This document shows positions 1 to 7,157 of a DNA stretch of 19,250 bases, piece by piece; within the stretch, counting starts at the first letter, position 1; each line of letters starts with the position of its first letter. The position numbers were made by a program, and so were the translations under genes. This DNA comes from Gymnopus androsaceus JB14. Lineage: Eukaryota > Basidiomycota > Agaricomycetes > Agaricales > Omphalotaceae. The notes beneath the pieces are model-generated. The model saw nothing but the letters and a program-made list of their open reading frames with translations. It made no database searches and was not told where the DNA came from. Where the stretch lies: assembly GCA_009733575.1 (NCBI GenBank), contig ML770114.1, forward strand, positions 1 through 19,250. The letters are read 5' to 3'.

Positions 1-256
1 AGTCAAAGCAAGTCAAGTCGAATCGCCAGGAAACACAGCCACCATGTGCGTCGTGACTGGATTGACTCGTTACGTGTCTTTCTCAGGTATAAATTCTGAA
101 CTACCATGTCGATTCTTCATTAACCAGCCCAGGCAGCAGAATCGTAGAAGGAAAACGCGCGATGATCCCTCGAATATCCGACAAAGACATCTATTACAAC
201 ATCGATAAACTCTGATACAAACTTGGGACTCGACTACTACAGTAAAACTAGGCACC
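1..256. other. Upstream region of the GTPBP-like fragment, no gene seen
   Basis: No convincing coding frame or RNA gene. The stretch precedes an ATG at 257 that sits in a good eukaryotic context (GGCACCATG), so it probably held the 5' UTR and promoter of the fragment that follows. I see no clear TATA box. Confidence 0.4.
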
Positions 257-1709
257 ATGTTCGGTGAAGACGAATCTGAAAGCCCCGAGTGCCCAGTCCA
301 TGGGACTCGCTCTCATCCTCTTCCTTCTCCGTCTCCTACGCTCCTTCTCCTCTCAGGGTGGGTGTCTCCGTCCCCGTCTCCCTACACTCAACCTCCACTC
401 TCATCCCGCTCCGGCTCCCACCCGAATCCGATTTCGGCAACATCGAATACAAACTGCACCTCCTGCACCCCTCGACCCCGCGCTTCACCCGGCTCGTCAC
501 CCAACTGAAATGGCGCTTACTCGAAGGCGGGGGTCAAGCGTACTATGAACTTGGTGTCAGCGACGACGGTGATCTAGTGGGACTCAGTGTGGGTGATTTG
601 GAGGCAAGTCTGGAGACGCTGGAGATGATGGCGGGGGAGATTGGGGCAAGTGTGGTCGTTGTCAAGGAGGTTGAAGTAACCGCTGCAAGGGAGGATACAC
701 GGGCGTATTCGGACTCGGAAGACGATAATACGCTTGTGTATACCTCTACTTCGTCGTCCGAGGCTGGGGTAGAGATTTCTTCGGTCTTTAAACCGCGTCC
801 TGTGAGGATTCGGAGTGTCACTACAACAGCTACGGGTGCCGCTGACGCGGACAACGTTCGACTCAAACCTCGGATAAATAAATGGCGCAAGTCGAGGAAG
901 AAGGGATCAAGCACGAACAACTCTAATTCCACTCATTCTAACCCCATCTCCAATGGTACGTCTACGTCTACTGCAGTCAACACCCACGCCCCAGCTCCCA
1001 CTCGCCGTCAAGCACGGGATAGACGCAGGGCGGAGAAGAGGATGCAGTACGCTACGGCGTCTGCGGCGGGTACGGATACTGTCATGTCGACGACGACGAC
1101 GGCTATGACTACAGTAGCAGATGGTACGTATTATCGAGCTCCTGTGAAACCGTTCTAATGACTGATATTATTACTTCTAATATCGATATAGCTACCGCCA
1201 CTTGTGCTACTGCTACTGCTGCCACTGTGGCAATTAATTCAGATACTACAGACACCACCGCCATAGGAGTAGACTCTCTTCTCGAAGGCTTACATATCGG
1301 CCCTGGCGTAGACGTCGATTTGTCCGCTTCCACATCCACAATCGCACCGGCATCCGCATCCGCGCACCTAGACCCCGACGACGACGAATTCACTTTCACT
1401 TTCCAACAAGATGAATTGGGCGAGGATGAGGACGACGTATTCCCCTCTCCTACACCGTTTACGTCCACTACGCGCCCGTTCTCGCATACTTCCATATCCA
1501 TATCCAACTCTCACTCTCAGTCTGTCTTTCCTGCGCCAGCTCCAGTCGACGGTGCCCTCGCTCAAACAAACGGAAATGGAATCGAACTCGAAGGAATTCC
1601 CCGCCGTCTTATAGTCGAAGCCCTCGTCGTCCGCAAGATGGACCTCTCCGAGGCCTTTTTGGATTTTGGTGGATTTGGGGTTAGTAGTGGGTTTGAGGTT
1701 GAACTGTAG
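257..1709 (+). pseudogene. GTPBP1/GTPBP2-like GTPase, N-terminal part only, frameshifted
   Basis: The intact family are GTPBP1/2-type translational GTPases. The segment at about 410-680 reads NIEYKLHLLHPS, then LVTQLKWRLLEGGGQAYYEL, then a GLSVGDLEASLETLEMMAGE stretch, which is the conserved N-terminal domain placed before the GTPase domain in this family. A Ser/Thr-rich linker follows. A 68-bp intron (1124-1191, GTACGT to TAG, with CTGAT/CTAAT branch candidates) joins two open frames in phase. Exon 2 ends with IVEALVVRKMDLSEAFLDF, which resembles the lead-in to the G domain, then stops at 1707-1709. No P-loop, DxxG or NKxD motif follows. The natural start is probably ATG 257 (MFGEDESESP), but this frame is shifted relative to VPSPWDSL from 289; one missing C in the C-run at 283-286 would explain it. 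Interpreted as a truncated pseudogene; an assembly error in the C-run is the alternative for the frameshift only. Confidence 0.75.
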
Positions 1710-2906
1710 CCTCCTGGGTACTATATGAGACGCACAGGGATTGGGTATGGGTGCAAGTGGGATTGAGAACCATTGTCCATGAGTTGGGTGGAGGAGGAGG
1801 TAGATGCATACGCGTATACGTATGCGTGTGTTGGACCTTTGGTCAACGATCCGGGATCCGGACACTGTGGGTCTGGATTCAGCTCAGATGTGTACGACGC
1901 GCGAGTATCCGTATGCGATTTGGGAAAGAGTAGACCTCAGACCTCGGCTTGCTTTGTCCCGGTTTGGGTTCGGGTTGCTTGGTTGATTGGTCTCGGAGTC
2001 GTATGACTGGGCTCCAAATTCCAATCTTGCACTGCGGAAGCGTCGCTGCTGCTTTCGGTGCCGATTGTCTTCTCTTGCTAGGCCGATTCCGAATACGTAC
2101 CCGCAGCAGCAGCCCCCCTCGCGGATTCCGTTGTCAGTGTCGAGCAGAGTCCGAGTCCGAGCCTTGAAGTAGAACTGCTGATGGGATGAAGTGCGAGCGA
2201 GGGGAAGGGATAGGGGAAGTATCTTGAACTTATTCTATTTTATTCTTGTTATTGTTTTGATTTCGGTTTTCGATTTTCTGTTTTCTCCTTGTGTGTTAAG
2301 TACTATGTACGGACGTCCTCTCTTTCGAAATTCATACATACACATAGATATATTTTTTTCTTGTTTGCTTTGCCTGAACATGATTCTTGTTTCCACGTTT
2401 CTCCTGTACTATATACCTTTTGCGAGTTTTTCTTTCTTTCGTGGCGCACATATGGTAGCTACATAGGTATGGTCCATATAACGTCCTACATACCCGAACT
2501 AAACTTGTGTACTGTTTGTTGTACTGTGTATATACACTCTGTACGCATTAGTGCCATGCGCTGCAGAATCCAGATTAGTCTTAGATCTATGTCTCGCGCA
2601 GCACCGGCTCACTCATAAAAGACCTTCGATACTCATAGGCAACCAATAGGAGTATCTCTCTGGTCCTGGTCGCAGCTTCAAACCAGGTTGAGTTTTACCG
2701 TACTTGCTTATTTACCTGCTTGCTTGTAATTATACAGGGCCTGCCATGGATCACCACTCAACAAACTTAACCTTTGGTTGAAGCTGAAGTGACCGGGCAT
2801 CTGGGGCGATGTTCTGCAATTCTTTAACATCCTTTTTCCGTCGCTTTCATCTCATTGGGCAAATCCCAAGACAATTGAGATCAATCGGTAGAAGACGCTT
2901 TGACCT
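1710..2906. other. GC-rich coding-like tail, then AT-rich intergenic DNA
   Basis: 1710-2172 keeps the high GC of the preceding fragment, but no reading frame shows GTPase motifs. One candidate 3' exon follows a TGCTAG acceptor near 2082: it reads ADSEYVPAAAAPLADSVVSV and stops at about 2185, so it could be a relic C-terminus left after an internal deletion. This is weak. From about 2190 the DNA becomes AT-rich, with no supported gene; 2220-2620 looks like 3' UTR or spacer. Confidence 0.3.
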
Positions 2907-3029
2907 TATATAAAAGGGTTTCTCTCGAAGACATACTTACTCTCTCTCACTCAACCCACCACTAGCATGGAAGAACTTGAACTTAAGGATCACTGTTTAG
3001 GTAGATTGTGGGCATGCTTGGCTCTCTGA
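2907..3029 (+). promoter_or_regulatory. Orphan TATA box with downstream 20-codon ORF
   Basis: TATATAAAAG at 2907-2916 is followed by a pyrimidine-rich tract (TCTCTCTCACTCAACCCACC) and an ATG at 2967 in good context (CTAGCATGG). The open frame is only 20 codons (MEELELKDHCLGRLWACLAL, stop 3027-3029). The spacing of about 50 bp from TATA to ATG and the CT-rich initiator region look like a real fungal promoter and gene start whose body is gone or was never coding. A short 5' exon with a donor inside the TTTAGGTAGATT region is possible but unproven. Confidence 0.35.
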
Positions 3030-3340
3030 CTCGATGTTTTAGAACAAAGGGTCAATGGTCTTCTTGACCATGGCGCTGCAGACTCAGGACTGTTCAGGTT
3101 GCAAAGGTGTCAAAAACTTGGAGTAGTATCTATCACATATTGAACATCCTTCCTACGTCACTTTAACCCAGAAGTTCCATGACCCATTCATCTCCTCACT
3201 GTGCCAGCTTTCACTTTCATTCTCCTACATTGCATACAGCTAAAATTGACAAGCTCTGCTCATATCTACTTCAGATCACATTTCTTGCTTTAACTTCCCA
3301 TACACATTCAGCTTGCACTGCTAGTTAGTGCACTTTGCAC
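3030..3340. other. Intergenic DNA, nothing recognised
   Basis: No supported coding frame, RNA gene or repeat. It ends at the left terminus of the TIR element that starts at 3341. Confidence 0.4.
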
Positions 3341-3354
3341 CATCAGAAAAAATG

Positions 3355-3566
3355 CTCTGGGCCTGAGATAGCCTGAGTAGCCTGGGCAACCTGAGGTTAC
3401 CCTATAGATCAACCTCAGGTAGCCTGGGTAGCCTGGGTGACCAGGGCAATTCAAGGTAATGGAGGCTACCCTTTAGGGTATCCTGAAGTCACCCCATAGG
3501 GTTAACCTGGGTGAACCTGAGAAAGCCTGAGCAGCTGAGGCAACCTGAGGCAGACTGAGGCTTGGC
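3355..3566. repeat. Left subterminal array of degenerate decamers (CCTGAGGTAG/CCTGGGTAGC)
   Basis: The core CCTGRG recurs about every 10 bp, for example GCCTGAGATA, GCCTGAGTA, GCCTGGGCAA, CCTGAGGTTA, then GCCTGGGTA twice near 3423-3440. An internal inverted pair (ACCTGAGGTTA with AACCTCAGG, near 3390-3420) is present. It is the inverted counterpart of the array at 5575-5815. Confidence 0.7.
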
Positions 3567-4184
3567 TTAATTTTATACAACCTATAGAGCCTAAATAAAT
3601 TAGGTTTCAAGTAATTAAATATATAGATATTCTGCAGTGAAAAGCAGATATTCCACTTGCTTGATAAATCACATACACAGTCTTTCACTGTTCCTTGGCA
3701 CTGTCAAATCTTGCTTCAACAAATTTGAATTAAATATTCCAGTTATTACTTATTTGAGTTGGTGGAAGCTTTACTTTACATTGAAACAAATTTATGATCA
3801 AGTTTTGGAGAGGGAGGCTACCCTGTAGTCTCCTACAATATGCATTTACTGGTGTGCCATTGACCAGTGTGCCTAAAAATCTTTAGAAATTAAACTTAGC
3901 ACCTGTCGTAATCTATTCAATTTCAATACATTTGACCCTGTGCCAATGAGTGGTGGTGTATCAAGGACCAGTGAAGAACTGTAGATCAAAGTTGTAAGTA
4001 ATTGTGCAAAATAGTCTCTTAAATAAGTGCCGAAGTGCATGGGCACCTGTGGACTGCGTACAATCAAAACCCTGTTGATAGGGTCAAATCACATTCATCA
4101 AGAATCTAACAGTTTACCTTCTAAGCTTGCTACGCTTAAACTTGAATCTAAATGACTTAAGTCATCTGGAAAAATTCCCTAGTG

Positions 4185-4412
4185 CCCAGGAACATATAGG
4201 TTGCACTGAGGTACCCACAGGGTGACTAGGACACCCAGGATGTCTAGGCACCCCAGGCACCCCAAAGAAACCCCCCAAATCCTGTGCATCCTGAGGATAG
4301 AAAAGTATCTCTGGGGTGTCCCTTAATATTCCTGGGGTGTCCCTAAATATCCCTGGGGTGGTCCCTGATCATCTCTGGGTGTCCCAGGGGTGCCCTGGGG
4401 TGCCCTGGGAAT
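4185..4412. repeat. Subterminal decamer array, CACCCCAGG / CTGGGGTGTCC in opposed halves
   Basis: The first half carries CCCAGG/CACCCC units. The second half carries the complement at 10-bp spacing (CTGGGGTGTC, CCTAAATATC, CCTGGGGTGG, then CAGGGGTGCC, CTGGGGTGCC). The two halves form a degenerate palindrome around about 4290. Confidence 0.65.
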
Positions 4413-4636
4413 CCATAGAGAAAATATTTAAAATTATATATTTTTTTTACCATCTTAGCCTCTTATGCTCATATTTACCTTCTTTGTTTACTTATTCATT
4501 ATTCATTATCCAAGTCTCAGTACTTAATACACTTATTATAGATGGTTGTTGCGCTTCCTGCTCACTGCTTACTATTGTCTTATTCATTTGGTGTTTCAGC
4601 GCTTAAATTCAAATGACTCATAATAAACTTAAAGAT

Positions 4637-4726
4637 TGACACCTCACAGGTTTGAACTCTCAGCCTCGCAGTCAACTGTATTATATAAGCAATAACGCAA
4701 GAGCTCAAAACCACTGAACTATCTTG
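4637..4726 (-). ncRNA. tRNA-like sequence, possible SINE head
   Basis: Read on the minus strand, CAAGATAGTTCAGTGG opens the segment. TAGTTCAGTGG (4711-4721) matches a pol III A box, and GAGTTCAAACC (4649-4659) matches a B box, 51 bp apart. A D-arm-like stem (GTTC with GAGC) is visible; the anticodon and T arms do not fold cleanly, so a working tRNA is unlikely. Continuing in the minus direction, the sequence ends in an A-run (the T-run at 4441-4448), so a tRNA-derived SINE of roughly 290 bp (about 4440-4730) is plausible. Confidence 0.4.
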
Positions 4727-5054
4727 ATGTAAGGTATGCTAGAAACATTATGCACTATATACACTAACTAGTGGGGTCAGCATCACCTATAAGAAAATTG
4801 GTGAGCACTTGGTCATAAGTGCACATGAGCCCATTTTCTTACCATAGTCTACCGAGACTATCTACAGTGTGACCAGTAATTATTCTTAGGTAAAAAGGGC
4901 TTGAAATGCGAAAACTAGACTCAATTTTTTCTCTTTTGTGTAATTTAATTTTGTTGTGGATATAATACATTGTAGCTTTTAATTAAAACATAAAGTATGT
5001 AGCCAAAACATCAGATGGGCGCTTAAATCACGTGCTCGTAAGCACGAGCACATG

Positions 5055-5350
5055 ACCGCTCTCCCAGGGTGTCCCAGGGCTTCCCAGAGCTTCCCAGGAT
5101 CCCCAGGAATTTGCCCATTTCCCAGGCAGCCCAAGCAACCTGGGCAGCCTAAAATTTTAGCCAAATCCTGAAGGACTTTGGGCTTGCTTGAGGCTAATTC
5201 CTGATTAACTTCAGAGATACTCAAGGATCCCTAGAATTTGGCCAAAATCCTGGGCTACCTGGGGTGCTTGGGTTGCCTAGTGTTGCCTAGGAATTGGTCA
5301 AATTCCTGGGCATCCCTGAGAGTGACCAGGCACACCTGGACTTGCCTGGG
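5055..5350. repeat. Subterminal decamer array of the nested element, right side
   Basis: Exact 10-bp phasing opens the array (TCCCAGGGTG, TCCCAGGGCT, TCCCAGAGCT, TCCCAGGATC). An imperfect inverted copy lies further right: CCCAGGAATTTG at about 5101 pairs with CAAATTCCTGGG near 5298. A separate 8-bp perfect hairpin, GTGCTCGT-aagc-ACGAGCAC, lies just outside at about 5033-5052. Confidence 0.6.
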
Positions 5351-5574
5351 CTTTAGGTAGTTTTCCAGATGGTGAGCTGTTCCAAGATGTAAGTCAAAGG
5401 CAATGAGACATTAAGAAGCTTCAGTTAATAAGAATACCTTAAGTGAGTCTAAGAATAGCTGAATTTAATAAGATAATACAAGTTGAGCAATGTTAAGCAA
5501 TAAAATTGAGTGTAAAAAAAGTTGAACAATGAGATAACTGAGATGTTTTTTGCACACTACTACTCATGATAGAC

Positions 5575-5815
5575 ACCCTCAGGCTACCTCAGGTTACCTC
5601 AGGCTGCTCAGGCTATCTCAGGTTTACTCAGGTAACCTCAGGTTACCTCAGGCTGCTCAGGCTGTCTCAGGTTTACTCGGGTTACCTCAGGTTACCTCAG
5701 CTATCTCAAGTTGACGTAGGTTACCCATGGCAACCTGAAAAGGCAGAGGAATGGGGATAAACCTAGATGCCCTGGGCAACCTAGGATACCTGAGGTAACT
5801 TCTTAGTAACCTAGG
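5575..5815. repeat. Right subterminal array of decamers (CTCAGGTTAC)
   Basis: Clean tandem units of 9-10 bp occur: CTCAGGCTAC, CTCAGGTTAC, CTCAGGCTGC, TCAGGCTAT, CTCAGGTTTA, CTCAGGTAAC. The block then repeats as a higher-order unit of about 59 bp. Past about 5725 the units turn to the opposite orientation (ACCTGAGGTAAC near 5789). Confidence 0.75.
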
Positions 5816-5837
5816 GCCCAGAGTATTTTTGCTGATG

Positions 5838-6156
5838 ACTTCTCATTCTGCATATGCATGAACCTCCCTGATGCTTTAATGGAACACTAATTCTATGCAT
5901 GCATCTTATATGATATATCTGTATAAGCACAGAATTCTGCTTCAGTTTTCAACATATTCATTTTGCATTTTGCATTTTGGCTCATGCCCTAGGCACCTCA
6001 TGCCATGAATACAATCTGACCATTGTATTGACTCTTATACACATGTTCCTCATACAAGAGCTGAGTTTTCTAGTCACTGTCTTCCCCTTTCACTTTCAAT
6101 TGACAATAGGGCATCTTTCCTTGTTCAAACTCAGTTTGTTCAATTCTTTATACAGA
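5838..6156. other. Spacer between TIR element and LTR element, nothing recognised
   Basis: AT-rich DNA with no supported coding frame. Small palindromes such as ATGCATGCAT near 5896 are present. It ends at the target duplication of the LTR element. Confidence 0.4.
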
Positions 6157-6161
6157 TAATC

Positions 6162-6370
6162 TGTAACGGCTCCTAAATGGAGCCTAGAGCCTTAGTATCA
6201 TGCAAACAAGTACTACTGGATTTATTCAGTGCGTTACTCGCGAGGTGATGGTTTAAAGCTAAGGTCTTTCTACAATATAATAATTATAATATAGAATATT
6301 GGCAGGCGCGGGAACACGCCGCCACCTGTAGAGACTGAGGTCCTGCCGATCAGGGATCGGGGGCGTTACA
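6162..6370 (-). repeat. 3' LTR (left copy)
   Basis: 209 bp, TGTAAC to GTTACA. It contains hairpins GGCTCC-taaat-GGAGCC (6168-6184) and CCGATC-agg-GATCGG near its right end, and an AT-rich palindromic stretch near 6275-6297 that could serve as a promoter element. It differs from the other LTR at 7 sites, six of them transitions. Confidence 0.9.
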
Positions 6371-6378
6371 CCCTCCCC
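6371..6378 (-). other. Polypurine tract
   Basis: GGGGAGGG on the minus strand directly abuts the LTR start TGTAACGCCCC. This is the expected position of the plus-strand primer of an LTR retroelement and fixes its orientation. Confidence 0.7.
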
Positions 6379-6563
6379 AGCCAGATTGAGCCTACAGTTC
6401 AATGGAAAAGGAAAGGGGCCCCCAACTGGTTTGATAGCATGTCAACCCAGCTGGAGTATATTTGTGAGAACTTCAACTTGATAGTTGAAGTTGGGAACAT
6501 ATTCACGATAGCGTGTCATAAATATGTCCTGGGATTTCGAATGCATGGTAGCGTGCCATGTAT

Positions 6564-7157
6564 TCAGAAACAGGAGTGAAGAACATGGTCACATGTTGCA
6601 CGTAACTCGCATCCAAGACTAGGGTCCATTGTACGGAACATAGTCAACCACTGAAGGGCAAAGACAGTTATGTCTTTTCCCATTTCAATGGTAATGCCTT
6701 GGGAGGCGTAAAACAAGGCTACATCATACAACATAGCATTATCAATGTCATCTGTATATGGTGATGTTGAAATATTCGAGACAATATTTGTCTCATCACA
6801 TCCAGTAATGGATGCATAAAGTCCTGGAGTTGTGAACAACTCCGCTGTTTGCAAGGTGAAGCAATGCTGCTTCATCTTGGGAGTCCCTGCTGCTATAACT
6901 GGGGCATGGTTACTTACTAGTAACCATCCCCGTACATTACGGGTAAGAGTATGATCATCATGATCATACTTTATGCCAGTAGGACATTGGTTGGGGTACA
7001 TCTGGATGTACCGTACCCAATCCTCTGGCGGATCATGTTTCGAGGGATTTTTAATCCCACGTACTTGAGATGTAGAGTGAGTTAGTGTATTTCTACACTG
7101 GCCCTCCCCCTCTTGAAGAGAAAAAAAACTTGCTCGTGAACGTTGTACACGTTTCAA
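6564..7157 (-). CDS. Unrecognised second frame of the LTR element (about 197 codons)
   Basis: The open frame has no ATG at its upstream end; its first in-frame near-start codon is TTG at 7157-7155, overlapping the TGA that ends the upstream frame (GCTTGAAAC). It is therefore best seen as a -1 extension of the long frame or as the product of a one-base change; the T-run read at 7128-7121 is another possible slip site. The protein is not repetitive: it has PPEDWVRYIQMYPNQCPTGI near the start and AELFTTPGLYASITGCDETN in the middle, and ends near CDHVLHSCF. I recognise no Gag, protease, RT or integrase motif and no host family. At least nine hairpins of the element-wide array lie within it. Confidence 0.5.
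   Translation of the reverse strand: MKRVQRSRASFFSLQEGEGQCRNTLTHSTSQVRGIKNPSKHDPPEDWVRYIQMYPNQCPTGIKYDHDDHTLTRNVRGWLLVSNHAPVIAAGTPKMKQHCFTLQTAELFTTPGLYASITGCDETNIVSNISTSPYTDDIDNAMLYDVALFYASQGITIEMGKDITVFALQWLTMFRTMDPSLGCELRATCDHVLHSCF

Larger units (their letters stand above)
4163..5371. mobile_element. Nested TIR element with CATCTGGAAAA ends (1.2 kb)
   Basis: The left end is CATCTGGAAAAATTCCCTAG; the reverse complement of the right end is CATCTGGAAAACTACCTAAA. Both continue with GCCCAGG after a few bases. It is flanked by GT on both sides (4161-4162 and 5372-5373), a 2-bp duplication. Arrays of CCCAGGGTGT-type decamers lie inside each end (4185-4412 and 5055-5350). The interior holds AT-rich DNA with a tRNA-like sequence and no transposase. 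It is inserted within the 3341-5837 element and shares its architecture but not its decamer. Confidence 0.7.
3341..5837. mobile_element. TIR element with CATCAG ends (2.5 kb, non-autonomous)
   Basis: The left end reads CATCAGAAAAAATGCTCTGG and the reverse complement of the right end reads CATCAGCAAAAATACTCTGG, then both continue GGCC. Both ends are flanked by AC (3339-3340 and 5838-5839), a 2-bp target duplication. Inside each end is an array of about 10-bp units: CCTGAGGTAGCCTGGG-like at 3355-3566 and the inverted CTCAGGTTAC-like at 5575-5815. No transposase frame is present. A second element of similar architecture (4163-5371) is inserted inside. The TIR, short target duplication and inverted subterminal arrays resemble non-autonomous CACTA/CMC-type elements; superfamily assignment is inference. 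Confidence 0.72.

Noticed and set aside
543..1865. Minus-strand open frames of 129-165 codons over the GTPBP-like fragment
   Set aside because: They are shadows of the GC-rich plus-strand coding sequence; the plus strand has the conserved motifs and the intron.
1710..2185. Hidden GTPase domain downstream of the GTPBP-like fragment
   Set aside because: I read all plus frames for GxxxxGK, DxxG and NKxD and found none; only a weak C-terminal exon candidate remains.
5575..5760. 64-codon frame rich in LRLPQVTSGYLRL repeats
   Set aside because: It is a translation of the CTCAGGTTAC decamer array; the periodicity is in the DNA and no independent coding evidence exists.
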